A DNA stretch of 64,000 nucleotides from an uncultured Erythrobacter sp. (GCF_947502395.1 NZ_CANMZM010000002.1:372001-436000), one strand, 5' to 3'. Counted from the stretch's first letter, positions 8,652 through 19,409 are shown. Translations and numbers: made by a program. Notes: a model not told the origin generated them from the letters alone.

Positions 8652-8705
8652 CGTGAAATCACTTATATCCCAAATTGAGTTGTTTTTTAAGTGGCAACCC
8701 CAAAT

Positions 8706-10133
8706 TTAGGCGACGACATTGTCTTTCTTGACAGTAATCACTTGCGGATAGGTAAATTCCTTCATTCCATCCAAGCCGTACTCCGCACCAAAGCCCGATT
8801 GCTTGTGCCCACCAAATGGTGCGAAGGGCGACAAGTGCATGAATTCATTCACCCAAACAGTGCCAGTTTCGAGCTTTTCAGCAATCTCTACGCCCTTATC
8901 TGTGTCTGCCGTCCAGACCGCGCCAGCAAGGCCGTATTCTGAATTGTTAGCGCGCTCGATCACCTCATCTTCTGTGGAGAACTTCATCAGAGGCATGACC
9001 GGACCAAACTGTTCCTCCGCAACGATACGCGCGTCTTCAGGCGGATTGTCGAGAATGGTGATTGGCACATAATAGCCGGTGCCTGATGGATCTTTGTCCC
9101 CGCCAGTGAGGAATTTGTAGCCATTGTCTTTGGCATCCTCGATCAGTTCGAGCACGCGCTCATACTGCTTCTTGTTCTGGATCGGACCGACACCAGTGCC
9201 TTGCTCCGAACCATCGCCCACTTTCACATTTGCAGCATACTCCGCGATCGCTGCGGAAAGATCATCATAAATGTCTTCGTGGATGTAGACGCGCTTTGCG
9301 GCAATGCAAACCTGGCCTGCATTCTGGAAGCTTGACCAGAACAGTTGCTCCGCCACCTTCTTGGGATCAGCATCGGGAAGCACGATGGAAGCATCATTGC
9401 CACCCAGCTCAAGCGTGATGCGCTTCAAATCACTCGATGCGCCTTCCATGATCTTCTTGCCGGTTGCAGTCGAACCCGTGAAGGTGATCTTGTCGATATC
9501 CGGGTGGCTGGTAATCATCGGACCCAGCGCATCTTCACCAGTGATTATGTTAACAGTACCAGCGGGCACCTTGTCCGCGATCAGCTCTGCGACGCGCAGT
9601 GTGGTGAGTGGAGTAAACGGCGAGGGCTTCAAGACAATGGTGCAGCCGCTCATCAACGCGGGTACGATCTTTTGGATCGCCATCATCAACGGGAAATTCC
9701 ACGGCACAATGCCACCAACAACGCCAACGGGCACGCGGCGAGTGCGCGAAAGACGTGCGTCTGAATCTTCGCTGATCACGTCTTCGAGCTTGAGCGTCGA
9801 TTGCGCCGCTGAGATCCCTGCAGCGCCGTAGATTTCTCCCTTCGCTTGCGCATGGGGCTTGCCCTGTTCCGAGGTGAGCAAACGGAAGAGTTCTTCGGCA
9901 TTTTCCTTGATCGCACCGGAAATCGCCATGCACGCAGCCTGACGCTCTTCATGCGAGGTGTTTTTCCAGGTCTTGAAAGCAGCGCGCGCCGCAGCGACAG
10001 CACGGTCGAGGTCATCAGCTCCGCAAGCAGGGACCTGTCCGATCACTTCTTCATTGGCCGGATTGACAACATCCATCCATCCGCCGGTTTCGACCATCTC
10101 ACCATTGATGAGGTTCTTATACTGGGTGACCAT
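8706..10133 (-). CDS. NAD(P)-dependent aldehyde dehydrogenase
   Basis: 475 residues of the ALDH superfamily, oxidising an aldehyde to its acid. Visible are PWNFPLMMAIQK (cofactor cleft), FTGSTATGKKIM (Rossmann loop), LELGGNDASIV with the general-base Glu, and NAGQVCIAAKR with the nucleophilic Cys. The substrate is unknown; the sequence looks like the semialdehyde/aromatic-aldehyde branch. The start at 10133 (MVTQYKN) has GGAGAGAG close upstream; an ATG 15 bases earlier is possible. It is divergent from the GST gene and shares a ~180-bp promoter region, which suggests a joint role in aldehyde or electrophile detoxification. Confidence 0.9.
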   Translation of the reverse strand: MVTQYKNLINGEMVETGGWMDVVNPANEEVIGQVPACGADDLDRAVAAARAAFKTWKNTSHEERQAACMAISGAIKENAEELFRLLTSEQGKPHAQAKGEIYGAAGISAAQSTLKLEDVISEDSDARLSRTRRVPVGVVGGIVPWNFPLMMAIQKIVPALMSGCTIVLKPSPFTPLTTLRVAELIADKVPAGTVNIITGEDALGPMITSHPDIDKITFTGSTATGKKIMEGASSDLKRITLELGGNDASIVLPDADPKKVAEQLFWSSFQNAGQVCIAAKRVYIHEDIYDDLSAAIAEYAANVKVGDGSEQGTGVGPIQNKKQYERVLELIEDAKDNGYKFLTGGDKDPSGTGYYVPITILDNPPEDARIVAEEQFGPVMPLMKFSTEDEVIERANNSEYGLAGAVWTADTDKGVEIAEKLETGTVWVNEFMHLSPFAPFGGHKQSGFGAEYGLDGMKEFTYPQVITVKKDNVVA

Positions 10134-10313
10134 ATCTCTCTCCGTCATATGACTCGGGGTAATCCTTGCCAGCCAAGGTGGAGCATCGCCCGCAAAAATC
10201 AATTGCCAATTGCAACGGACGGTCACGTGGGCGGTTTCTGCTCTCGCAATATGCATGGTTTGCGCTTTGGCGAGGGCAGGCTATCTGGAGGGCAAACTTG
10301 AGGAGACAATTTG

Positions 10314-11018
10314 ATGACCGACGCCGCCCACGATCTTGTGATTTATGGCAGTCCCGTTTCGCCCTTTGCGCGCAAAGCCATGGCTGTCTGCATCGAAAAG
10401 GGTGTCGAGTTCGATTTTGAAGCGGTCAACATCATGCCGATGCCCGATTGGTTCAAAGAGATATCGCCCATGCGCCGCATCCCGGTACTGCGCGACCGTT
10501 CAGTCGCCGAGGAAGGCGAAGCGGGCACGATCGCGGACAGCTCTGCGATATGTGCTTACATTGAGCGTAAGCATCCAGAGCCCTCGCTCTATGGAGCAAC
10601 AACCTATGGCCATGGCCGCGCTCTGATGATCGAAGAGTTCGCCGATACGACTTTGGCAATGGCTGGTGGCCTTGGCATTTTTCGGCCGATTTTCTTCTCG
10701 CTCATTCAGGGCAAGGAGCCGGATATCGCCAAAGCGCGCGAGACGTGGGCCAATGAATTCCCGCCGATCCTCTCCTATTTGAATGGACAGCTTGAGGGCC
10801 GTGAGTTCTTCGTCGATGAGACGCTCACTATTGCGGATATCGCCGTTACGGCTTGCCTGATGCAAGTGGCTTTTGTGGCCGAAATGCCGCTTGGAGACCA
10901 TCCGGCGCTTGCCGCGCATTACGAGCGTATGGCCGCACGCCCCTCCATAGCTGGCCCCTTCGCGCAAGCAGAGCGCTTTATCCGCAAGCCCTTGCCCGAG
11001 CGCGTGCAACTGACCTAA
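10314..11018 (+). CDS. Glutathione S-transferase family protein
   Basis: The 234-residue protein has an N-terminal thioredoxin-like domain (VIYGSPVSPFARKA with a candidate catalytic Ser, RRIPVLRD with the cis-proline, IADSSAICAYIE for the glutathione gamma-glutamyl contact) and an all-helical C-terminal domain. GSTs conjugate or isomerise electrophiles with glutathione in the cytosol. ATG 10314 has AGGAGA seven bases upstream; the TTG three bases earlier is too close. It is divergent from the aldehyde dehydrogenase. Confidence 0.88.
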   Translation: MTDAAHDLVIYGSPVSPFARKAMAVCIEKGVEFDFEAVNIMPMPDWFKEISPMRRIPVLRDRSVAEEGEAGTIADSSAICAYIERKHPEPSLYGATTYGHGRALMIEEFADTTLAMAGGLGIFRPIFFSLIQGKEPDIAKARETWANEFPPILSYLNGQLEGREFFVDETLTIADIAVTACLMQVAFVAEMPLGDHPALAAHYERMAARPSIAGPFAQAERFIRKPLPERVQLT

Positions 11019-11071
11019 GGCCCATAAGAGTATTCCGGCACAAACACGCAAAAGGGACTCACCCAAACAAC

Positions 11072-11947
11072 ATGGCCAAAAACTGGTGCATCGGGATTAT
11101 CGGAGGCTCGGGTCTCTACGACATTGAAGGGATCGAGGAGGAGCAGTGGCTCGCTATCGAAACCCCTTGGGGTGACCCTTCTGACGAGATTCTCTTCGGC
11201 CGCATTGGCAATGTGGAAGTGCGCTTTCTCCCGCGCCACGGACGGGGACATCCCACTACACCCGGTGAACTCAATGCACGCGCCAATATCGACGCGTTAA
11301 AGCGTGCCGGCTGCACTGATATCCTTAGTATCAGCGCAGTGGGTTCGTTGCGCGAAGAGATTGAACCCGGGCGCTTTGCGATTGCCGAGCAATTCATCGA
11401 CAACACCAAGGGGCGACCTTCCACTTTCTTCACCAGCGGATGCGTGGCGCATGTTTCCATGGCCGATCCGGTATGCGCACGCCTGTCCGAGATGGCGACC
11501 AAGGCGGTGTCAGCAGCCAAGGGCAAGGTCGCAGTGGGCGCGACTTACCTCGCAATGGAAGGCCCACAATTCTCTAGCCGCGCGGAGAGCCACATGTACC
11601 GGGCATGGGGTGCAGACATGATCGGCATGACCGCCATGCCAGAGGCGAAACTCGCCCGAGAAGCGGAACTGCCCTATGCTCTTATCGGGATGGTGACGGA
11701 TTATGACTGCTGGCGCGAAGGCGAAGACGTGGTCGAAGTGGCTGCTGTGCTGGAGCAGATGCAAAAGAACGGTGAACTTGCCAAAAAGGCGGTGCTGAAT
11801 TTCATCAAGAGCCTGCCCAAGACCCGCAAAGCCTCTCCCATCGATAAATGCCTTGATACGGCGATGATCACAGCACCATCTGAGCGCGATCCGGAATTGC
11901 TGGCTAAGCTTGATGCGGTCGCGGGCCGCGCGTTGAAATTGAAATAG
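11072..11947 (+). CDS. mtnP: S-methyl-5'-thioadenosine phosphorylase
   Basis: 291 residues, the usual length. It phosphorolyses 5'-methylthioadenosine to adenine and 5-methylthioribose-1-phosphate in methionine salvage. Motifs are GIIGGSGLYDI (phosphate loop), PRHGRGHPTTP, and MEGPQFSSRAESHMYR with GMTAMPEAKLAREA for ribose and base binding. ATG 11072 starts the family's normal N-terminus; a frame running further upstream overlaps the GST gene and is not coding. It is followed after 14 bases by the M24 gene. Confidence 0.94.
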   Translation: MAKNWCIGIIGGSGLYDIEGIEEEQWLAIETPWGDPSDEILFGRIGNVEVRFLPRHGRGHPTTPGELNARANIDALKRAGCTDILSISAVGSLREEIEPGRFAIAEQFIDNTKGRPSTFFTSGCVAHVSMADPVCARLSEMATKAVSAAKGKVAVGATYLAMEGPQFSSRAESHMYRAWGADMIGMTAMPEAKLAREAELPYALIGMVTDYDCWREGEDVVEVAAVLEQMQKNGELAKKAVLNFIKSLPKTRKASPIDKCLDTAMITAPSERDPELLAKLDAVAGRALKLK

Positions 11948-11961
11948 AGGGAGTTCCGGGC

Positions 11962-13221
11962 ATGGCATCTCGGCGTGAATTGTTGAAATGCGGCGCGTTG
12001 GGTGCAACCGGAGCTGCTTTTCCAGTGTCCGGTGCCCTGGCGGCGGCCAGCCCTCAGCTTCAAGATTCCAAGATCACCGTACCGCCTCCGATCACCAACG
12101 ACGAGCGATCCGCTCGCATAAATGCTGCGCAAAGGATGATGCAGGACCAAGGCATCGCCGGCATTGTCGTCGAAGCGGGCACTTCGATGCTCTATTTCTC
12201 CGGCCTTGGATGGGGACGCGGCAGTCGCCTCACTGCGCTTGTAATCCCCGCAGACGGTGATGCCGTAGTCATCACCCCCGCCTTTGAGGCGAGCAAGCTG
12301 GCAGAACTGATGGTGATGCCAATGGAAGTGCGCACGTGGGACGAGCATGAAAGCCCTACCGCGCTGATCGCAAGCGTTTTTGTGGAGCAGTCGGGCGATG
12401 GTTCAATCGGTCTGGAACGCACTACGCGACACTTTGTGACCGAGGGGCTGAAGAAGGACGGCGGCGGACGCGAGATTGTATCGGCCAGTCCCATCGTCTC
12501 AGCACTTCGACAGATCAAATCTCGCCAAGAGATCGCCCTGATGCAGGCAGCCTCCGATATCACGATGGCCGCTTACCGCGAGGTTTACCCGCAAATCCAA
12601 CCGGGCATGGCCGGCAGTGAAATCGGTGCGATGATGAGCGAGGCCACCCATTCGCTTGGTGGGCGCCCAATATTCTCCTCCGCCCAAGTGGGAGAGGCCA
12701 GCGCCTATCCCCATGGCTCCAAGAAAGTCTATGAAGTGGCCGAGGGCGAAGTGATCCTGATGGATTGCGGCTGCGATGTGCACGGCTACAAATCGGATAT
12801 CTCCAGAACCTGGGTACACGGCGAAGCCAATGCCGAGCACCGCCGCGTCTGGGACACGGTCCGCAAAGGGCAAGATATCGTTATGGAGATGGCCCAGATC
12901 GGCGGATCATTCGGGGCAATCGATGATGCTGTGCGCGCCTATTACGAAAGCGAGGGTTTTGGCCCCGACTACAGAACTCCGGGCCTCTCGCACCGCACCG
13001 GTCACGGCATCGGCATGGATATCCACGAAGACCAATTTGTGGTGCGAGGAAATGAAATCCCGATTGCCACGGGCATGTGCTTCTCAAACGAACCGGGGAT
13101 TTACCTGCCGGGTAAATTTGGCGTGCGCAGCGAGGATTGTGTTTACATGACCGAGACAGGGCCAAGGCTGTTCACACAACGCTCCACCTCAATCGACAAT
13201 CCGATGAACCTTGCAGCCTAA
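11962..13221 (+). CDS. M24 family metallopeptidase (Xaa-Pro aminopeptidase/creatinase fold), Tat-exported
   Basis: 419 residues. The N-terminus SRRELLKCG plus a hydrophobic stretch ending near LAAA is a twin-arginine signal, so it is likely periplasmic. The C-terminal pita-bread domain has the five metal ligands: LMDCGC and KSDISRT (two Asp), SHRTGHGIGMDIHE (His), FSNEPGIY (Glu) and VRSEDCVYMT (Glu). The N-terminal ~150 residues are the creatinase_N domain. It probably removes N-terminal residues before proline. GAGGGAG precedes ATG 11962. Its stop overlaps the stop of the opposite YciI gene. Confidence 0.9.
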   Translation: MASRRELLKCGALGATGAAFPVSGALAAASPQLQDSKITVPPPITNDERSARINAAQRMMQDQGIAGIVVEAGTSMLYFSGLGWGRGSRLTALVIPADGDAVVITPAFEASKLAELMVMPMEVRTWDEHESPTALIASVFVEQSGDGSIGLERTTRHFVTEGLKKDGGGREIVSASPIVSALRQIKSRQEIALMQAASDITMAAYREVYPQIQPGMAGSEIGAMMSEATHSLGGRPIFSSAQVGEASAYPHGSKKVYEVAEGEVILMDCGCDVHGYKSDISRTWVHGEANAEHRRVWDTVRKGQDIVMEMAQIGGSFGAIDDAVRAYYESEGFGPDYRTPGLSHRTGHGIGMDIHEDQFVVRGNEIPIATGMCFSNEPGIYLPGKFGVRSEDCVYMTETGPRLFTQRSTSIDNPMNLAA

Positions 13222-13511
13222 CGGTCTTTCCAGCGGCCTTTCACAGGCTCAAATTTGTCAACCCGGATCGACTGCCACACGCCACCAGTGACGTAAGGGT
13301 CGTCATTTACGGTCGCACGCGCGGATGCTTCGTCGTCTGCCTCGATAATCAAAAGCGAGCCCACAAATTCGCCCCTCGCATTGGTGAGCGGTCCGGCGGC
13401 GAGGTAATTCTCGCTGTGTTCTTTCATATGCTCGCGCTGTTCTTTCAGATGCATTTCGCGCAGAGTTTCACTGTCTTCACCATCGCGGCAATAAAAGCAG
13501 AATAGGGCCAT
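13218..13511 (-). CDS. YciI-like protein
   Basis: 97 residues of the YciI/DGPF-type ferredoxin-like fold (ALFCFYCRDG..., AAGPLTNARGEFVGSLLI, ...DDPYVTGGVWQSIRVDKFEPV). The conserved His (HMKEH) and the Asp in DDPY that form the putative active-site cleft are present. The cellular role of such proteins is mostly unknown. It ends tail-to-tail on the M24 gene with overlapping stops. Confidence 0.85.
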   Translation of the reverse strand: MALFCFYCRDGEDSETLREMHLKEQREHMKEHSENYLAAGPLTNARGEFVGSLLIIEADDEASARATVNDDPYVTGGVWQSIRVDKFEPVKGRWKDR

Positions 13512-13691
13512 GGGGTCTCTCCGAGTGCGCGCGCATGTGTCAACGGCTTCGTCTCAGAGCCAGTATCACAAGTGGCGATGCCTTCAAGCGCTACGAAGTT
13601 TCAACGCTACACAAGGTGGCTTGATTGCTGGCCCAACTGGGTTCAGTTGGCAAATGACACGCAACTCAAAGGGGTGAGGATTTGAACGCCC

Positions 13692-16600
13692 GTGACAACA
13701 TCTGACTTACAGAACTCTGTCATCCAAGCGCTCAACCGGAGCGAGCTCCGACGCGCCTTTCGCGAAGAGGAAGAGGCCTGCATTCGCGAGCGATTGAAGC
13801 AGGCCGCCCCCGCCCGAAAGGTGACTGCTCAGGCGGCAGAACTATCAGAAAAACTGATTGAGGGCGCCCGCTCGCATAAAGCCTCGGGAATTGATGCATT
13901 CTTGCAGCAATACGGCCTCGATACCGAGGAAGGCATCGCGCTGATGTGCCTTGCCGAGGCGCTTTTGCGCGTGCCCGATAATGCCACCGCGGATGCGCTG
14001 ATCCGTGACAAGATCGGTGAGATCGACTGGAGTGAGCATCTAGGCGAAAGCTCCTCCACCTTTGTGAATGCCGCAACATTTTCTCTAATGCTCACTGGCG
14101 AGGTATTGGAGAAGCCAGAAGCCCACCAAAAAGGCATGGGCCGGGCGCTCAAACGCACCATGAACCGCTTGGGCGAGCCGGTTATCCGCACTGCGACTTT
14201 GCAGGCGATGCGCATTTTGGGCGGACAATTTGTGTTTGGCCGCGACATGGAAGAGGCGCTGAAACGCGCGGCCCCTGAACGGGCAAAAGGCCTCACACAC
14301 AGCTTCGATATGCTCGGCGAAGCGGCGATGACCTTCGCCGATGCCGAACGCTACCGCGCATCGTACGAAGGGGCGATCGAACGGTTGGCCCAAGAGGCAT
14401 CCGGCAGCATTGGCACATCGCCCGGCATCTCCGTGAAGCTCTCGGCGCTTCACCCGAAATACTCCTATCTGTACGCCAATCAGGCCCGATCCGAGATAGT
14501 GCCCATGGTCCGCAATCTCGCGGCAAAGGCGCGCGATGCCAACATCCACTTCACCATTGACGCCGAAGAAGCCGAGCGGCTGGAACTCAGCCTCGATATT
14601 ATCGAAGAACTGATGGCTGACGACGCACTGTTCCGGCGTGATGATGGCGCTGCTTGGGAAGGCTTCGGACTTGCTATCCAGGCCTATCAGAAGCGGGGCG
14701 TTCCGCTGTGTGACTGGATAGCGAAGCTTGCCCGGCGGCATGGTCGCAAGCTGTTCGTGCGCCTAGTCAAAGGGGCCTATTGGGACGCCGAGGTAAAACT
14801 TGCGCAGGTGGGAGGGTATGCCGACTACCCGGTCTTCACTCGCAAGGTCGCAACCGACGTTTCATACCTCGCCTGCGCCGCGCGATTGTTTGAGCATGAA
14901 GATGTCATCCGCCCGGCCTTTGCAACACATAACGCCAATTCTGTCGCAGTTGTGAAGGAGTTGTCCCAGGGCCGCCCGTTTGAGTTTCAGCGTCTCCACG
15001 GCATGGGCGAAGAGCTTTACGAAGCACTCGCCCGGATCGAAGGCAATTCCCAAACTCCGGTGCGTATCTATGCGCCGGTTGGCGGTCATACCGAACTGCT
15101 CGCTTATCTGGTCCGGCGGCTGCTTGAAAACGGGGCCAACACCAGCTTCGTCAATCGCATGGGCGATGCAGAGTTTGCGGCGCAAGATCTGGTGCGTGAT
15201 CCTTTGGCTGAGATCGAATTGCGTTCGCCCAAACGCAATCCCGCTATCCCTTTGCCCGAGGACATTCTGGGCGCACGCTTGAACAGCGCCGGTGTGGATC
15301 TGTCCGATCCTCTAGTGCTTGCTCCGTTGGAGAAAAAGCTTGCCGAGCTCTCCGAACTCAAATGGCATGCAGAGCCCACGTTCCCGGCCGATGAAGCGGG
15401 AGAAATCGCGCCGATCACAATGCCGCATGACCTTAGCATCGAAGTCGGCACAAGACGCGACAGCACCCCAGAAGAGGTCGATGCCGCTTTCGTGCGCGCG
15501 ATCAGTATCCAGCCGGGTTGGGATGCCTTGGGTGGCGACAAACGCGCCTTGCTGCTTGAAGAAGCCGCCGACCTGTTTGAGGCTCACACGGCGGAATTTC
15601 TCTCGCTTTGCCAACGCGAGGCGGGCAAGACCCTTCTCGACGGAGTAGCCGAACTGCGCGAGGCGGTCGATTTCCTGCGCTACTACGCTGGCGAAGCGCG
15701 GCGGCAATTTGAAGATCCCATCCAACTTCCCGGCCCCACCGGTGAAGACAACATGCTGAGGCTGCACGGGCGCGGAGTCTTCGCGACAATCAGTCCTTGG
15801 AATTTCCCGCTGGCAATCTTCACAGGCATGGCCTCGGCAGCGCTTGCTGCAGGCAACGCTGTGATCGCCAAACCGGCTGAGCAAACCCCGCTTATCGCAG
15901 CGCTCGCCGTAAAACTCTGCCATGAGGCGGGTATTCCGTCAGAGGCTCTGCAGCTCCTGCCGGGTGCCGGAGATGTCGGCCAAATGATCACTAACGATCC
16001 GCGCCTTAGCGGTGTTGCCTTCACCGGTTCGACCGAGACCGCTCAGGCCATCAATCGGACGCTGGCAGGACGCGACGGCCCGATCGCTACCCTGATCGCC
16101 GAAACAGGCGGACAGAATGCGATGATCGTCGATTCATCCGCGCTGCCAGAGCAGGTAGTGCGCGATGTGCTTGCCTCTTCGTTCCAAAGTGCGGGGCAGC
16201 GCTGCTCGGCATTGCGCGTGCTGTATTTGCAAGACGATATTGCCGATGGGATGGTCGAAATGATCCGGGGCGGGTTTGAGGCCTTGCACATCGGCGATCC
16301 GGCAGATCTAGCAACCGATGTGGGGCCGGTTATTGATCCGGATGCCCAGGCCGCGCTCGAACGCCATATCGCCCGGCGAGAAGCCTCCGGCCTGAAAGTA
16401 TGGCGGCGCAAGCTGGGGGACTTCGCCAGCAAAGGATGCTTTGTTGCGCCCACGATCATGGAGATCGGCTCAATCCTTGATCTGAAACGCGAGAATTTTG
16501 GCCCAGTGCTCCATATCGTTCGCTTCAAGGCGCAAGAATTGGCCCGGGTGATCGAGGACATCAATGCAACTGGCTACGGCCTGACGCTTGGCCTACACAG

Positions 16601-16838
16601 CCGGATCGAGGCGACCCATCGCTTCGTCCAGTCACGCGCCCGCGTCGGCAATTTCTACATCAATCGCAATCAGATTGGCGCGATAGTCGAAAGCCAGCCT
16701 TTTGGCGGCGAAGGTCTATCCGGCACAGGGCCAAAGGCCGGCGGACCGCATTATCTCGCCCGTTTTGCGACCGAGAGGGTGACCTGCGTTGACACAACAG
16801 CAGCCGGGGGAAATGCGAGCCTTCTCGCCAGCTTCTAA
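13692..16838 (+). CDS. putA: Bifunctional proline dehydrogenase / L-glutamate-gamma-semialdehyde dehydrogenase
   Basis: 1048 residues. PutA oxidises proline to glutamate in two steps. Residues ~150-470 are the FAD-dependent PRODH barrel (VKLSALHPKYSYL, LFVRLVKGAYWDAEVKLAQ, GANTSFVNR). Residues ~530-1020 are the P5C dehydrogenase, with SPWNFPLAIF, FTGSTETAQAIN, AETGGQNAMIV (Glu) and SAGQRCSALRV (Cys). It lacks the ~50-residue ribbon-helix-helix DNA-binding domain of E. coli PutA, so it is a short, non-autoregulatory type. The start is GTG 13692, the first in-frame possibility after a stop at 13683; the GAGGA upstream is at a long 11-base spacing. Confidence 0.95.
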   Translation: MTTSDLQNSVIQALNRSELRRAFREEEEACIRERLKQAAPARKVTAQAAELSEKLIEGARSHKASGIDAFLQQYGLDTEEGIALMCLAEALLRVPDNATADALIRDKIGEIDWSEHLGESSSTFVNAATFSLMLTGEVLEKPEAHQKGMGRALKRTMNRLGEPVIRTATLQAMRILGGQFVFGRDMEEALKRAAPERAKGLTHSFDMLGEAAMTFADAERYRASYEGAIERLAQEASGSIGTSPGISVKLSALHPKYSYLYANQARSEIVPMVRNLAAKARDANIHFTIDAEEAERLELSLDIIEELMADDALFRRDDGAAWEGFGLAIQAYQKRGVPLCDWIAKLARRHGRKLFVRLVKGAYWDAEVKLAQVGGYADYPVFTRKVATDVSYLACAARLFEHEDVIRPAFATHNANSVAVVKELSQGRPFEFQRLHGMGEELYEALARIEGNSQTPVRIYAPVGGHTELLAYLVRRLLENGANTSFVNRMGDAEFAAQDLVRDPLAEIELRSPKRNPAIPLPEDILGARLNSAGVDLSDPLVLAPLEKKLAELSELKWHAEPTFPADEAGEIAPITMPHDLSIEVGTRRDSTPEEVDAAFVRAISIQPGWDALGGDKRALLLEEAADLFEAHTAEFLSLCQREAGKTLLDGVAELREAVDFLRYYAGEARRQFEDPIQLPGPTGEDNMLRLHGRGVFATISPWNFPLAIFTGMASAALAAGNAVIAKPAEQTPLIAALAVKLCHEAGIPSEALQLLPGAGDVGQMITNDPRLSGVAFTGSTETAQAINRTLAGRDGPIATLIAETGGQNAMIVDSSALPEQVVRDVLASSFQSAGQRCSALRVLYLQDDIADGMVEMIRGGFEALHIGDPADLATDVGPVIDPDAQAALERHIARREASGLKVWRRKLGDFASKGCFVAPTIMEIGSILDLKRENFGPVLHIVRFKAQELARVIEDINATGYGLTLGLHSRIEATHRFVQSRARVGNFYINRNQIGAIVESQPFGGEGLSGTGPKAGGPHYLARFATERVTCVDTTAAGGNASLLASF

Positions 16839-16873
16839 GCGCTGCCCGTGTAATCAAGGATTGTGCGATAGGA

Positions 16874-16894
16874 AAAGAGGCATGCCCCCTCTTT
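16874..16894 (+). terminator. Weak terminator-like hairpin after putA
   Basis: AAAGAGG and CCTCTTT form a seven-base stem around a short loop, 35 bases past the putA stop, ending in TTT. The T-run is short. Confidence 0.4.
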
Positions 16895-17074
16895 ACGCCA
16901 ACAATATCCCGACCGACCAGCCACATCCTCGCCCTGCGTGGTCTGCTATGGAGTGGCAAGGCCAGTGCCACGTTGGAGTTTCTCAGAGTATGCGCCGCCG
17001 CCCAAAGAAGTGGCTGAATTATGTGACTGGGCTAGACCCCAAGCTCGGTCCCTCGCTGATAAGATGATACAGTG

Positions 17075-17713
17075 TCAGGCTGCTTTCCAACCCCAGGTCA
17101 AGTGGTTGGGCGGCACGTTCATCAGGACATATTTCTTATCAATCCGGTCAAAGGCCTGCTCGGTCAATCGTCGCGCTTTCAAGCGGTATTGATAGGTGAG
17201 AAAAGCCCCACCGGGTTTCAACACGCGGTAGGTCGCATCGATCATGTCTTCCGCTACATCCTCAGGCAAAGTTGAGATCGGCAGGCCAGAAATCACAATA
17301 TCGGCAAATTCGTGCCCAGCCTCTTTGACAATCCGCTCAACATCCGTGGCTGAACCTAAGACGGCTTTGAAGCGCGGATCGGCAATCGTATTGGCCAGAT
17401 GCTCGACATAATGCGCATTGGTATCGATCGCGAGCAGCTGCGCGTCAGCGGGCAGGTGCTTAAGCAAGTGATGGGTAAAAGTGCCAACACCGGGGCCATA
17501 TTCGACCACGAGCTTGCAATTTTCCCAATCGACCTTCTTCATCATATTGTCGATTGTTGATTTGGACGATGGGAAAACCGCCCCCACCATCCCCGGCTCC
17601 TTGATCGCGCCTTGGAGGAACACACCGAATGGCCCCAAAAGTTTGGTACTGAGCTTTACGCCGCCGCGCTTGATGCCCCTTGCGGTTGATTTTGCACTGA
17701 TATTGCCAGTCAT
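17075..17713 (-). CDS. Class I SAM-dependent methyltransferase, phospholipid N-methyltransferase-like
   Basis: 212 residues. SAM motif I is VVEYGPGVGTFT, with LLAIDTNAHYV as the acidic loop and DIVISGLPISTLP as motif IV. The N-terminal FLQGAIKEPGMVGAVFPSS is characteristic of the Rhodobacter-type PmtA/COG3963 family, which methylates phosphatidylethanolamine towards phosphatidylcholine, or related lipid-acting enzymes. No transmembrane segment is evident; such enzymes are peripheral. It stands alone, divergent from dcd. Confidence 0.78.
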   Translation of the reverse strand: MTGNISAKSTARGIKRGGVKLSTKLLGPFGVFLQGAIKEPGMVGAVFPSSKSTIDNMMKKVDWENCKLVVEYGPGVGTFTHHLLKHLPADAQLLAIDTNAHYVEHLANTIADPRFKAVLGSATDVERIVKEAGHEFADIVISGLPISTLPEDVAEDMIDATYRVLKPGGAFLTYQYRLKARRLTEQAFDRIDKKYVLMNVPPNHLTWGWKAA

Positions 17714-17909
17714 GGCCTATGTGTTTCCCCTAATCCGCGTGAAGAATTCGCGATGCACCCTGACAATCCACGCAATATCATGGACGCGAAGAAGCCGCCA
17801 GTGAAGGCCTGATTGCCTATGCAGTGCCCGATATGCGGTGGGCAGACTCATCCGGATAAGTCGAAGGGCCCACCTTGCCCCCGTCACCGCCATCCGGAAT
17901 CAATGGCCG

Positions 17910-18464
<555 letters not shown>

Positions 18465-18495
18465 GCAAGCGCCAACAACAGTGAAGGGGGGCCAA

Positions 18496-19284
18496 ATGTC
18501 GATTGCAAATTACCCCTTTTGGCGCGTTGTCCCTTCCGATAACGGTCGCGAAGGTGCTTACACTCTTCCCGTGATGCCCCCCGCCACCGTCGGCCCCGAA
18601 GGCGCACCGCACATTATGGGCGGAGTAGCGCTGGCTGCGGCGGTGGACGCTATGGAGCTTGCCAGTGGTCAGCCCATCCTGTGGGCGCACGTCCAATTCC
18701 TCAGCCCAACGCAGCACGCCGAGGAACTCACTATCCACTGCGAGCAATGTGGTGGTGGGCAATCGGTGGGGCAATGGATGGCGGAGGCCAACGTCAATGG
18801 CAGGCCTACGCACCGTGTCAGCGCAGCCTTGGGCGCACGCGAGCCGAGTGAGAAACTGACTTTTGTGCAAATGCCTGATCTGCCCGGCCCGGACGATTGC
18901 GAGCCTACTGACGAAACACGGTGGAGCGCGGATGGCTCACTGATTGACCAGTTTGAAATGCGCCTGGCCAAGCAAGATTCCGACATCGGTTTCAACGCAG
19001 TATGGGTGCGCAATGCCGCTGGCTTTGCTAATGACAGCGGATGGCTTGCGATCATTTCTGATTTCTTTCTCGGCGCGCATCCCAAGAGTGCCAACGGTTT
19101 CAGCCTAGATGCCACCTTCCGCTTAATCCAATCCGCTCCACCAGGATGGGTGCTCTCGGTCACGCAAATGGGCGCGATCAGCCGCGGTGTGATCCACGGG
19201 CAGACTCAGCACTTTAGTGAAAACGGACAGCTTCTCGCGCTCTCCAGCCAGACTGGGGTCTTGCCGCGTATCACCCGGAGTTAG
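18496..19284 (+). CDS. Acyl-CoA thioesterase family protein (double hotdog)
   Basis: 262 residues with two hotdog-like halves: HIMGGVALAAAVDAMEL with HVQFLSPTQHAEEL, and ISDFFLGAHPKSANGFSLDATF with GVIHGQTQHFSENGQLLA. The GQTQHFSENG segment resembles the catalytic strand of TesB/YbgC-like thioesterases, which hydrolyse acyl-CoA. Start ATG 18496 has GAAGGGGGG five bases upstream; the GTG at 18481 lies before that site. It is probably co-transcribed with dcd and not functionally linked to it. Confidence 0.8.
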   Translation: MSIANYPFWRVVPSDNGREGAYTLPVMPPATVGPEGAPHIMGGVALAAAVDAMELASGQPILWAHVQFLSPTQHAEELTIHCEQCGGGQSVGQWMAEANVNGRPTHRVSAALGAREPSEKLTFVQMPDLPGPDDCEPTDETRWSADGSLIDQFEMRLAKQDSDIGFNAVWVRNAAGFANDSGWLAIISDFFLGAHPKSANGFSLDATFRLIQSAPPGWVLSVTQMGAISRGVIHGQTQHFSENGQLLALSSQTGVLPRITRS

Positions 19285-19409
19285 GCGGCAAGCGAATGCC
19301 CAAGTTCGGCCACCCCAACCAAAGACTCGCAAATCGCAGCCAATTGCGTACGAAGGAAGGCATTCCGTCCCGGTTTTGCGCTGGGGAGCAAGTCTAGGAG
19401 AACAACTGC